Translations under genes and position numbers: made by a program
From: Malus domestica
Taxonomy: Eukaryota > Streptophyta > Magnoliopsida > Rosales > Rosaceae
Assembly: GCF_042453785.1 (NCBI RefSeq)
Contig: NC_091671.1
Location: 9,742,001 to 9,806,000 of the forward strand
Length of the DNA stretch: 64,000 nucleotides
Reading direction: 5' to 3'
Notes under the pieces: generated by a model
Told to the model about the DNA's origin: nothing
Seen by the model: the letters and a program-made list of their open reading frames with translations, nothing else
Databases searched by the model: none
In this document: piece after piece, positions 36,371 to 46,431 of the stretch
Layout: every line of letters starts with the position of its first letter
Numbering within the stretch: the stretch's first letter is position 1

Positions 36371-37043
36371 AGACCATCTCCAAGCGAAAGGTTTAGAAGG
36401 CCTGAAGGCTAAAAATTGCCAAAAAACTGCCTCCAACCGAGGGCTAGGCTAGAGGGCTCGTGGGCCCCACGAAATCTAAAAGGGCCAAAGGGCTGGCCCA
36501 ATCCAGCCAACCAGCTAGCCCCGAGCTGGCCAGAAATTTCACCAATCATGTCGGATATAATTGACAGGAATATATTTAATCAATTATATTGAATATAAAT
36601 ATATTCCTATCGGTTATATCTGATAAGAATTCTAAGCCAAATTTCAAATGCAACGGCTAGCTGACGTCAGCTAGTCAGCTAGCCGTTAGTTACCGTTGTT
36701 TTTTTTTTGGGCCAAATTTAAAAAAAAAAATTCTTAAAAATTCTCATTGTAGTTTTAAATTTAAGTTAATGTTGTTTTTAAATTTAATTTGTAGTTTTTA
36801 AATATAAGTTGTTGTTTTTAAATTTAAGTTGTTGTAGTTTTTAAATTTAAATAATAAATTATATTTGCCCCTATGATCCTCGTTTGGAGATGATTTTTTG
36901 TGACAAGGCTAAAACGAGCCATATGATCATTGGTTAGAGATAGAGGCAAATATGATAATATACTATTCATTAAAATGTTAATATTTTAGAAGATCAGAAG
37001 GCTAAAACGAGCCATCTGACCTTCGTTCAGTTGGAGATGGTCT
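36371..37043. mobile_element. MITE with AGACCATCTCCAA ends
   Basis: 673 bases. Left end AGACCATCTCCAAGCG, right end TTGGAGATGGTCT. The interior contains an AT-rich inverted pair around 36550-36625 and the palindrome GCTAGCTGACGTCAGCTAG. Target duplication unclear. Confidence 0.7.
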
Positions 37044-37507
37044 AAATAGTTATTTTGTAATTTTATGATTTGCTTTGGCAGTTCAATAATTTGTTTAAGA
37101 ATGGTTTGAATACTGGTGATGGTATTTTATCTGATGGTTTATTTAAAATGCATTTAGGCTCCACTTATGAGTGCAATCTTTCAATAATTTGAGATGTTAC
37201 TTCCCCAGTTTTGTTGCAAATTTAGTAAGTATATGGTAGAAAATTCACTGCAAAACCTCTAATTTATTGACCACACTAGTTCATATCGCAACAAGAATCA
37301 CATGTAATATATCAAATTGAAGAAATTAATCAACTGGGTAATCACTTACAAAGAAATGGATCAGTTGGATAAATCGAACTTTCATTCAGAATTTAAACCG
37401 CAATAGAACATCAGTACTTATACTTACATAAAGGGTTAAAACCCAGAAACCCTAACCCTAAATGCTTCACAGCCCATCTCAAATCCAAACCCAGAAACCC
37501 TAACTCT
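37044..37507. other. Spacer and H2B 3' region
   Basis: No gene seen; the last part is the H2B 3' UTR on the minus strand. Confidence 0.4.
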
Positions 37508-37933
37508 TCAAGAGCTAGTAAACTTAGTCACCGCCTTAGTGCCCTCGGACACCGCATGCTTGGCGAGCTCACCGGGCAGCACCAATCTAACCGCCGTCTG
37601 GATCTCCCGCGAAGTGATAGTCGGTTTTTTGTTGTACCTGGCGAGCCTGGACGACTCCTGGGCGAGCTTCTCGAAGATGTCGTTGATGAAGCTGTTCATG
37701 ATTCCCATGGCCTTGCTGGAGATTCCGATGTCTGGGTGGACCTGCTTCAGGACCTTGAATATGTAGATCTTGTAGGTCTCCACGCTCTTCTTCGATCTCT
37801 TCTTCTTCTTGTCTCCGGCGGCGGCTCCGGCCTCCTTCGGAAGCTTCTTCCCGGCCTTGGGCTTCTTCTCCGCGGGGGCTTTCTCAGCCACGGCGGACTT
37901 CTCCGCGGGCTTCTTCTCAGCTTTGGGCGCCAT
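37508..37933 (-). CDS. H2B: Histone H2B
   Basis: Core histone that pairs with H2A. One intronless minus-strand frame of 141 residues starting [20 protein letters not shown]. An in-frame ATG ten codons upstream (37963) is not conserved, so 37933 is chosen. The N-terminal tail is Lys/Ala/Pro-rich with PAEK repeats as in plant H2B; the fold runs from [20 protein letters not shown] through [14 protein letters not shown] to [20 protein letters not shown], and the tail ends [13 protein letters not shown], holding the lysine that is monoubiquitinated in this family. GC-rich against its surroundings. Promoter signals on this strand: a TATTTAAATA box at 38047 and the octamer at 38077. Confidence 0.97.
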   Translation of the reverse strand: MAPKAEKKPAEKSAVAEKAPAEKKPKAGKKLPKEAGAAAGDKKKKRSKKSVETYKIYIFKVLKQVHPDIGISSKAMGIMNSFINDIFEKLAQESSRLARYNKKPTITSREIQTAVRLVLPGELAKHAVSEGTKAVTKFTSS

Positions 37934-38046
37934 CGGAAATTTTCTTGTTCCTTTTCTCGGCAAACAAACGAAAACCTTGAGAAGACGAATTTGGGAGGAC
38001 TTTGGAAATTTGAGGGGATGTGATCGAATTGATGGGTTCGGTCTGG

Positions 38047-38056
38047 TATTTAAATA
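38047..38056 (-). promoter_or_regulatory. TATA box of histone H2B
   Basis: TATTTAAATA about 115 bases upstream of the H2B ATG. Confidence 0.65.
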
Positions 38057-38076
38057 GGTCGTTGATAAGGGGAAGA

Positions 38077-38084
38077 CGCGGATC
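38077..38084. promoter_or_regulatory. Histone octamer motif CGCGGATC
   Basis: Same eight bases as in the H4 promoter at 10591, here in the opposite orientation relative to its gene and about 20 bases beyond the TATA box. Confidence 0.7.
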
Positions 38085-38109
38085 GATGACGAGGCGAGGA
38101 GTGTCCGTT

Positions 38110-39688
38110 GGATGCGGTAGAGTAAATTGGGAGATCGACGGTTTGAGATGAAGCTTAAAGGAGCGGTTTGCTCGTTAGTTGGGCTGTCTACGTGGTACGT
38201 TATTATTGGGTTTGGTTAAAGGGTGCGGATCCATGAGCTGGGGCTAAATGGGCAATCGCGACGCTCCTCTATTTTTCCGAAGTAGAATTATCTTCCTTTT
38301 TTTTTTTCTTTTATTCCTTTATCTTTTATTTGAGTGTTCACAGTTAAATCACGTCAATGTCTTATATTAATTTTTTATAAAAAAGAAAGACAAAATAAAA
38401 AAGATAAGAGGAGGAGATGAAATGGGATGGAAAGAGGAGGATAGAAAATCCTAATTCTATTTTTCCTTTGTTGGAAGTTGAAAGTTGAAATTTTCTTTAT
38501 GTGGTTTACTTGTTCATTGAAAATGTTTTGCCATTGCAATGGAATAGACAAATTAAGTAGGCAAAATTATATTTTTATTGTTTTTTTAATTTGTCTACGT
38601 TACTAGAGTTTAGTTTTTGCCTACATGACTTGTCAAAACGAGTTTGCCTACTCAATTGCTTATACCATTAAGGATACTTTACAAAGATGCTAGTTGACTT
38701 ATACAACCATGTTCGTAGTAAGACATTCTCTAGATGTAATGTGATATATCCCCAACGTTTTAAATCCTAACTAATGTGGTATATTTGATCAATTTGCATT
38801 AATTTCCATGTTGTATGTTAATTAACCTCAATTGATACTGCAAACTTGAGGTTTTTGGCATAAAAAATCAGACCTCCAACTTATGTCAACACGTGAATAT
38901 GAGCTTCGAGTGGTTCTTTAGTTCTCATTGCGAAGAGATGGCTTGAGCAAAAGTATGAGAATAGGCATGCCACTGTTGGAGGCTATCAACATACAATATG
39001 TGTGAGAATTTGTACGTTTGCGCTTGGATCTAACTTCTAAGCTAAACAACTGAGTAGGGAATGAGATTCTTGTGTTCAGTTGACTGAAGGGAAAATAGAA
39101 ATCGAGAACTTAATGTAATCACTTCATAGGTGAAATAAAATTACAATCATTTTAAGAGATAATCATGGGTTGATGAGCCACTTTACATAGTCTAAAATAT
39201 TGAAATGTAAAGAAAGCATTAGAAACCAGCAAGATTCAAGTTATAGATGACAAGGTGATGGTAGAAGAGTCCAGTGATACTAGTGATATTGGAATAGACT
39301 AAGAGAGACAATGCCTCTAAAGGTGCTCATAGTTTTGTTGGAATAATCGTCAACTGAATCATACCATGTGGTAGCAGAGTTAAAAATATTTAGATCTCAG
39401 GGCTCATTAGTAGGGACACTTTGAAGAAAGCTTTGGGCTAAACTGAAGAGCTTTTGGGTTTTTTATTGAAAAGCACTTGAGTGTTTGATTGAAAAATCAC
39501 TTGACATTTGTAACCGTAGAGATTGAATTAATCATGAAAAAAAAACAAGTAAACTTTAAATACCTTTGGTATTCAAATGATTTAATATTCCAAATTGAAA
39601 CTGTGATGAACCGAACCATTGATATTTCTTGATTCCAGCTTCGGTTTGAGGTTGGAACCGAATCGAACCGCACTACGTCCATCCCTAC
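38110..39688. other. Spacer between H2B and MITE pair
   Basis: AT-rich, with no exon chain recognised. Confidence 0.4.
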
Positions 39689-39982
39689 GGGTGCGTTTGG
39701 TACGCAGACGGGACGGAACGGGACGGGACAGGATGGGACGGAACGGGACGGAACGAAGGTGTAATTTTTGAAAAAGACATGGGGTATATTTGTCTTAAAA
39801 TGGTAAAACATTGTGTTCCACAGACGTGGAACAAACCCGTTCCAGGGGGGCAGGTGGGACGCAAAAACATCCAAAATCTGTCTCGTGGAACAGCCCGTTC
39901 CACCCATTTTTGGCGCACCAAACGCGGGACGGAACGCCTCGTCCCGTTCCGTCCCGTCCCGTCCCACGTACCAAACGCACCC
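39689..39982. mobile_element. Harbinger-like MITE E1 (GGGTGCGTTTGGTACG family)
   Basis: 294 bases. Left end GGGTGCGTTTGGTACGCAGA, right end CGTACCAAACGCACCC, with G/C-rich GGGACGGAAC subterminal repeats. Flanked by TAC on both sides (39686-39688, 39983-39985). Relatives: E2 39986-40262, E3 55496-56700, E4 61113-62713. Confidence 0.8.
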
Positions 39983-39985
39983 TAC

Positions 39986-40262
39986 GGTATCGTTTGGTAC
40001 GTGGGATGGGACGGAACGGAGTAGGACGAGGCGTTTAGTCCCATGTTTGGTGCACCTAAAACTGGTGGAACGCATTGTTCCACGGGACAAATTTTGGATG
40101 AATTTTCGTTCCGCCTCACTTCCTTGGAACGACTTGTTCCACATCTGTGAAACACAAAATTATAATCTCTCCGTCTCCTTCTTCTTCCTCCTTGTTTCCA
40201 TCCGAGAGGATCTTTACTCCCTCTCCGTTCCATCTCATTCCGTCTGCATACCAAACGATACC
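39986..40262. mobile_element. Harbinger-like MITE E2, abutting E1
   Basis: 277 bases. Left end GGTATCGTTTGGTACGTGGG, right end GCATACCAAACGATACC, same subterminal style as E1. Flanked by TAC on both sides (39983-39985, 40263-40265), the left one shared with E1. Confidence 0.8.
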
Positions 40263-40651
40263 TACGATACCTACGTGAACGGTTCGAGATAGATGAGCTT
40301 GAGCTCATAACGTGTCATTCCGAGTTTTGGGAAAGCAGTATGAGCTTAGGTGAGCTAGGATGAGTTGGGCTTTGTTGCTAATGGGCTAGTATCACATGTT
40401 TTAGGTACAAAATTAGTCGTTTCTGCTCACAGATGATCCAACAGGCTACTGTATTCAACAGAGTCCACCACCACTCACCTTCTCTCTCGGCATCGACATC
40501 ATCCCGATCAATTTTTCCGATCTTCCAACTTCCAACACAAATCAAACCAATCCAATGATTTTTACTTTCATTTCTCTATCTTCTGATACGAACAACCCAA
40601 TGAAATGAATCAAACGAAATCTCCTCATTACCCCAATTGATTGACCAAAAA

Positions 40652-43378
40652 ATGAAGCTCGCTCGTCCCCATCGTCCCCTCGCAAACCCTCTCATCCACT
40701 CCAAACCCAGAAACCTCTGTTCCTCCTTCTCCTCCTCCTCCAATCCCACCTCCCAAGATAATGACGAAAACGACGACGCCCGCTTCGTCTTCACCCTATC
40801 CGAGGTCGTTCGGGGGAAGCAGAGCTGGAAGCTCGCCTTCAACGACCCCTTCATTTCAGCTACCTTGGAGCCCCGCCACGTTGAGAAGGTTCTGATCCAG
40901 AACGTACGGAATCCCAGGTTAGCCTTGCGCTTTTTCAATTTCTTGGGCTTGCACAGAAGCTTCAGCCACTCTACGGCGTCGTTTTGCATTCTGATTCACG
41001 CCCTGGTTCAGGGCAATCTCTTTTGGCCCGCCTCGTCGCTTTTGCAGACCCTCTTGCTTCGTGGGTTGAACCCAAGTGAGGTTTTTCAATCTCTGTTGAA
41101 TTCTTATAGGAAACTTGAATGTTCGTCGAGTGTGGGATTTGATTTGTTGGTTCAAGGTTATGTGCAAAATAAGAGGGTTTTGGATGGTGTTTTGGTTGTG
41201 AGGCTGATGAGGGAGTGTGAAATGTTGCCGGAGGTGAGAACTTTGAATGCCCTTTTAAATGGGTTGGTGAAAATTAGGCATTTCAATTTGGTTCTGCAAC
41301 TCTTTGATGAAATGATCAATGTGGGTCTTCGACCCGATGTTTATATGTATACTGCCGCGGTTAGGAGCTTGTGTGAATTGAAGAATTTAGATAAGGCTAA
41401 GGAAGTGATTCGGTACGCTGAATCGAATACGTGTGAGTTGAGTGTTGTTATGTATAATGTGTTGATTCATGGGCTCTGCAAGTGCCAGAGGGTTTGGGAG
41501 GCTGTAGAGGTTAAGAATATGTTGGGTCAGAAGGGGTTGAAAGCGGACATTGTCACATATTGTACTTTGGTGCTTGGGTTGTGTAAAGTGCAGGAATTTG
41601 AGGTTGGTGTGGAGTTAATGAATGAAATGATTGAGCTGGGGTTTGTTCCGAGTGAAGCAGCTCTTTCGGGTCTCATGGAGGGGTTGAGGAGGAAGGGGAA
41701 GATTGAAGATGCTTTTGATTTAGTGAAGAGAATGGGAGAAGTTGGGGTGGTTCCTAATTTGTTTGCGTACAATTCATTGCTTAATTCTTTGTGTAAAGAT
41801 GGGAAACTGGATGAGGCAGAATTGCTCTTCGATAACATGGGAAAGAAGGGTATGTTCCCCAATGATGTAACCTATTCTATATTGATTGATTCCTTCTGCC
41901 GAAGGGGGATGTTGGATGTTGCATTTCGTTATTTTGATAAAATGATTAATGCTGGAGTTAAGGTAACTGTTTACCCCTACAATTCTTTGATAAGCGGGCA
42001 ATGCAAGTTTGGAACATTGAGTGTGGCGGAATCTATCTTCTGTGAGATGATGAATAAAGGAGTGGTTCCAACCGTTGTAACCTATACATCATTGATAAGT
42101 GGGTACTGCAAAGAAGGAGAGATGCACAAGGCATTTAGGTTGTATCATGAAATGATGGAAAAAGGCATTACGCCAAACACTTACACCTTCAGTGTAATTA
42201 TTTCAGGTCTTTGTCGTGCAAATATGATGGCTGAAGCAACAAAATTATTTGATGAAATGGTGAAAAGGGGCGTTTTGCCAAACGAGGTGACTTATAATCT
42301 TATGATTGATGGGCACTGCCGACAAGGTAACACAGTTAGAGGCTTTGAATTGCTTGATGAAATGGTTGAGAAGGGTCTTGTACCAGACACGTATACATAT
42401 AGACCTCTAATAAGTGGTCTGTGTTCGACGGGCAGAGTGTCTGAAGCCAAAAAGTTCGTAGATGACCTTCACAAAGAGAATTACAAGTTAAATGAGATGT
42501 GCTATAGTGCACTGCTACATGGTTATTGCAAGGAAGGAAGATTACACGATGCATTAGGTGCTTGTCGTGAGATGATTGAAAGAGGAGTAGACATGGATCT
42601 TGTGTGCTATGCTGTACTAATTTGTGGAGCTTTAAAGCAACAGGATACCGGAAGATTATTTGGTCTCTTTAATGAGATGCATAATCAAGGATTGAGGCCT
42701 GATAATGTAATATATACAAGTATGATCGATGAATATGGGAAAGCGGGGAAACTTGACAAGGCAATTGGGGTTTGGGATATAATGGTAGGTGAAGGATGCT
42801 TACCTAATGTTGTGACTTACACTGCCTTGGTATATGGATTATGTAAGGCAGGTTATATGGATAAAGCAGAGCTTGTTTTGAAGGATATGCTCGTCGGTGA
42901 TGCCTTTCCCAATCATGTCACATATGGTTGTTTCTTAAATCACCTTAGCAAAGAAGGAACCATGGAAAAAGCTTTACAACTGCACAATGACATGCTTGCA
43001 GGATTGTCAGCAAACACCGCCACATACAATATACTTATCAGGGGTTTCTGCAAAATGGGAAAGTTTCAGGAAGCTTCACAGCTCCTGGTTGAAATGACAG
43101 TCAATGGTATTTACCCAGATTGTATTACGTATTCAACATTTATCTATGAGTACTGTAGGAGGGGCAATTTGCTAGAAGCTATTAAGCTGTGGGATGTTAT
43201 GCTAGATAGGGGTCTGAAGCCTGATATTCTAGCATATAACTTTTTGATATACGGGTGTTGTGTCACTGGAGAAATAACCAAGGCCTTCGAGTTGCGTGAT
43301 GACATGATGAGAAGAGGGTTGAAGCCAAATCGAGTTACATATAACACACTTATCCGTGGAACTTGCCTGACAAGTTAG
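40652..43378 (+). CDS. P-class pentatricopeptide repeat protein, At5g59900-like
   Basis: PPR proteins bind organellar RNA one base per repeat and act in its processing, stability or translation. One intronless frame of 908 residues from MKLARPHRPLANPLIHSKPR (an in-frame ATG five codons upstream at 40637 is possible). The basic, Ser/Arg-rich N-terminus suggests mitochondrial import. The rest is about 20 P-type 35-residue repeats, for example VTYSILIDSFCRRGMLDVAF, VTYTSLISGYCKEGEMHKAF and ATYNILIRGFCKMGKFQEAS. No E, DYW or SMR domain. Phrases such as FLGLHRSFSHSTASFCILIH match Arabidopsis At5g59900 as I remember it, so this is probably its ortholog. It ends IRGTCLTS. No defect seen. Confidence 0.95.
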   Translation: MKLARPHRPLANPLIHSKPRNLCSSFSSSSNPTSQDNDENDDARFVFTLSEVVRGKQSWKLAFNDPFISATLEPRHVEKVLIQNVRNPRLALRFFNFLGLHRSFSHSTASFCILIHALVQGNLFWPASSLLQTLLLRGLNPSEVFQSLLNSYRKLECSSSVGFDLLVQGYVQNKRVLDGVLVVRLMRECEMLPEVRTLNALLNGLVKIRHFNLVLQLFDEMINVGLRPDVYMYTAAVRSLCELKNLDKAKEVIRYAESNTCELSVVMYNVLIHGLCKCQRVWEAVEVKNMLGQKGLKADIVTYCTLVLGLCKVQEFEVGVELMNEMIELGFVPSEAALSGLMEGLRRKGKIEDAFDLVKRMGEVGVVPNLFAYNSLLNSLCKDGKLDEAELLFDNMGKKGMFPNDVTYSILIDSFCRRGMLDVAFRYFDKMINAGVKVTVYPYNSLISGQCKFGTLSVAESIFCEMMNKGVVPTVVTYTSLISGYCKEGEMHKAFRLYHEMMEKGITPNTYTFSVIISGLCRANMMAEATKLFDEMVKRGVLPNEVTYNLMIDGHCRQGNTVRGFELLDEMVEKGLVPDTYTYRPLISGLCSTGRVSEAKKFVDDLHKENYKLNEMCYSALLHGYCKEGRLHDALGACREMIERGVDMDLVCYAVLICGALKQQDTGRLFGLFNEMHNQGLRPDNVIYTSMIDEYGKAGKLDKAIGVWDIMVGEGCLPNVVTYTALVYGLCKAGYMDKAELVLKDMLVGDAFPNHVTYGCFLNHLSKEGTMEKALQLHNDMLAGLSANTATYNILIRGFCKMGKFQEASQLLVEMTVNGIYPDCITYSTFIYEYCRRGNLLEAIKLWDVMLDRGLKPDILAYNFLIYGCCVTGEITKAFELRDDMMRRGLKPNRVTYNTLIRGTCLTS

Positions 43379-44166
43379 ATTCCATCCATCAGGCATCAGT
43401 TGCTAGTAATCTAGTAAGTGTAATCCATGTGTTGTATACAGAACCTTCAAATTGGGAGATTAGTTCATTAGCTTCTTTGATACTTGGCGGGGCCGTGATC
43501 GTTCAACATTTACATTTTTTTAGTTTAGGTATGTATACATACACATCTAACTTGACAAGATGATTTGGAATTCTTTTATGTGCATTATTTCAACCCTGTA
43601 TGCTAAGGTAGAAGGCATAAGAGAGGGAGAATGTAATGTATCAGGAAAGGATGGTGAGAAACTTTGAAACTTTGAACTGCATCCTTTAAAGGTGTTCTCT
43701 TGGGATGTAATTTGTTGTTGTCATTCTTTGGATTATTAGCAACTACCCAGGAATGGCCCTGGCAACTAAACAATGTCTATTCGTCCAATCTCATGGAAGG
43801 GTGATGTCCTCCTGTGGATTATACAAGCTTTACAGGGTATGCATTGTTCATTCACTCGAGCACCGCGCGAAACAACGAAAATCTTACACAATGAGGAACT
43901 TTCAAACGAGCTCATCATTTGTATGACCTCGCAACATGAAGGCTATGAGCTCAAGCAATGCTAGGTTTTTGGCACACAACCGAGATCGCAGGACTCGTTC
44001 TCATCGAAGAAAACACTGTAGAGTAAATTTCAGGTGAGGTTACAAAACGTTAAGAAGTGAGTAAAGTTAGGCTCTTCGTAGATACACAAGGACAAGATTT
44101 CACTTTCACTCTTCTTAGGCATACGACAAAGTTTAACTCCTACGTAAATGAAAACTCTTTAAGAAT
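43379..44166. other. 3' UTR of PPR gene and spacer
   Basis: No gene. At 43977-44047 the sequence AACCGAGATCGCAGGACTCG and following AAGAAAACAC matches the 3' flank of the ADF copies further on (see 49490 and 52905). Confidence 0.5.
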
Positions 44167-44175
44167 GTCAAACAC

Positions 44176-44352
44176 GAGGTCAAATCTTCTGCATCCAAAA
44201 TAGGTGTGACCTCTCTGTGACCTTAATAAGTGTCTAACATGTATTCATTATCTTAACTTTTCTTAATTTTGTTATCTTGAATTTAATGTGCCAAATACAT
44301 ATTGAGGCTACAGAGAGACCACACTTATTTTGGATGCAGAAGATTTGATCTC
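44176..44352. mobile_element. Mutator-like MITE with perfect 9-base target duplication
   Basis: 177 bases. Inverted ends GAGGTCAAATCTTCTGCATC and GATGCAGAAGATTTGATCTC continue for about 45 bases. Flanked by GTCAAACAC on both sides (44167-44175, 44353-44361). Confidence 0.85.
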
Positions 44353-44361
44353 GTCAAACAC

Positions 44362-45490
44362 GTCCTTGCAAGCAAAGGTATATTAAACTATGAAGTAGGG
44401 ATTAGAGGGTAAAATGGTCAATCAAGGCTCAATATTTCAGGAGTGCATGTCTGCCAAAAAAAAAAAAAAAAAAAAAAACAAAGAGAATGCATGAATATTA
44501 TGTGCACCCTAAAGAGAAAGCCTAAACTAACTCAGTCAATTGTGCTCTGTCATGGTTAATCCAAAATCTTTGATCGTATCGGAGCATGTGAGAGAGAGGA
44601 GGAACTAACTCAGGAACATATGCTTTCTCCACTTCTAACGTGCGCCAGGTGGTGTTGCTGGGTTCTGATCTCCGGCAGCCATTGGAGTGTTGTCAGGAGT
44701 ATGGATCCTGCAAAATGCGCACATGAAGCTACGGAGAACAGCGCAGAATATCTGGGGAACGATCTCGTGGATGCGAACCCACTCCCACCTTGCTCACGTG
44801 GTCACGTGTTCCAAAATAATAAAAGGAAAACTAACGAAAAGTTCAAAAAAAACTTTTATTTTTAATGAAAAATCATTTTTAAAGGTATAATGAATAGTAC
44901 CAGAGAAATGTATAAATGTGATTTTTCGTTAAAAGTGAACAGTACCTGGAGTGTTTTGTTAAAACTCTCCATAATAAAGCCCTAAACCCTAATAGCCAAT
45001 TAGATCAAATAAGTTTCTCTCTAGAGACATAGATTCAAGAAATTGAGTCAAAATTTGGAGGCTGTACGGTAATATTTTGGTAAATCTTCTTAATCGGTTG
45101 GTATATATAGAACCGAACCGATCCATTAACGGTTGGCTTCGGTTTGGAGTATTGTACTGGCGGCATACCATACCAACTAGTATATACACAAATGTAGATA
45201 ATAATATAAATTAGATGTTTGAGTTCTGAACTATTAATTTTTGGATAGGGTAATGTTAGGTAGACCAATTTTTTTTAAAACATTTTGTAAACCAAATGAC
45301 ATGGTTGAAGATGGTTGGATTATACTTATGTGTTGATTAACATGCTTATTTTTTATTTGTGACATATCACTTAGTTTGAAATTTTAGTCTCCCGCATTAT
45401 CCTTTTGGATATGTTTGATTTGCCTTACGAAGTTATGAATTGTTTTGCATTAGATATGGCCTTCCCTCCATGCTTGTACAACTCAACTTC
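44362..45490. other. Spacer with MITE copy
   Basis: Poly-A run at about 44457-44478. Two CACGTG sites lie close together near 44796-44810. No coding exon supported. Contains the MITE listed at 44823. Confidence 0.4.
44823..44970 (+). mobile_element. AGGGAACTTTAACG MITE, copy 5
   Basis: AGGAAAACTAACGAAAAGTT through AACAGTACCTGGAGTGTTTT to AAAACTCTCC; diverged but complete in block order. Confidence 0.65.
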
Positions 45491-46430
45491 TATAAGTAAC
45501 TATAAGGACACACTCGCATAAGTTCTTTCATCTCCGTCCATAAACCGAGATTGCAGGACTCGTCTAATGGAAGAAAATACTATAAATTTCAAGACAGGTT
45601 CACAACCCCACAAATTATTAGCATTCCACTTGAAAGTAAAAGAGAGCTTGAGAAAAATGGCCATAACAAAGACCAGGTTGTTAGCCTTATAAGGTTATAC
45701 AGTTAAAACACAAACGAAAGGGTGACAAACCTTATTCCAGTTGTAATCATGGTACTCGAGCAAGGAAGGAGAAAAGGCACGACAACACCAATGTATTCTA
45801 TAAACACCTAGCTGGATACAACTACTCTATGGGAAGCATTATGTTGTGTTGTCTAGGGCTTATAGGGACTGGTGTTTATATATGGGCTAAAAGCTAGGGT
45901 TTCCAAAACCTAAACTTACTTTCTTAGTCTCTAAGTTAAGTATCATAATTATAGTCAATTAAGGATTCCATCAATTCTATTTCCAATATAAGACACATAT
46001 TTTTCAGTGATCGAATCACAATCAACATTGTTTCTCCAATATTACATTCCTATTACATGTAGTAGACCACTTAAAAGTTGATTTATATTGGATAAATCCA
46101 ACATAGACTTCTTAGTTTGCATGACGTTTGATAACATCGAGAGCTATATCAGCCCGATTAGTAGCCTGCAGCTCGACTTGTACGCCGTCCAATTCGCCCT
46201 TCTTGTAAGTCGTCCAATTCGCCCCTTAACTTTTTCTTGTAGCTTGCATAAATCATCTTGCTTTTTACCCTTGCTGTGTCGGGATACCTATGAATACGGT
46301 AAAGAACATGAGCAAAAATGACACGAGAAAAAGAGAGAAGACGTTTCTAGGTTATAATATTACCATGCAATGAAGAAAATCGTGTTTTTCTAAGAATTGT
46401 CTGCAGTCACATGGTTTGCAATAAGTGGCG
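45491..46430 (-). pseudogene. Actin-depolymerizing factor copy A, broken
   Basis: Minus-strand remnant of an ADF gene matching the copies at 49610 and 53055. The 3' flank (from 45491), exon 3 (about 46106-46296) and the last 60 bases or so of exon 2 (up to about 46428) are present. Exon 3 holds a local duplication of AAGGGCGAATTGGAC that shifts the frame, and exon 2 is cut off where the hAT-like element begins at 46432. Exon 1 and the rest of exon 2 are missing. The 3' flank is split by a probable solo LTR at 45679-46103. Not functional. Confidence 0.85.
45679..46103 (-). mobile_element. Probable solo LTR inside ADF copy A
   Basis: A 425-base block starting TGTTAGCC and ending AATCCAACA interrupts the ADF 3' flank exactly where the paralog at 53050 reads straight through (GACCAGG|CTTCTTAG). 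Read on the minus strand it begins TGTTGGATTTATCC, as many Copia LTRs do. Target duplication not clear. Confidence 0.5.
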
Positions 46431-46431
46431 A

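Noticed and set aside
37539-38057. Plus-strand open frames of 75-155 codons over the H2B region
   Set aside because: They are mirror frames of the GC-rich H2B gene on the minus strand and match no family.
39497-40308. Long open frames on both strands (up to 215 codons) rich in Arg/Pro/Ser
   Set aside because: They lie across the GGGACGGAAC subterminal repeats of two MITEs; repeat composition explains them.
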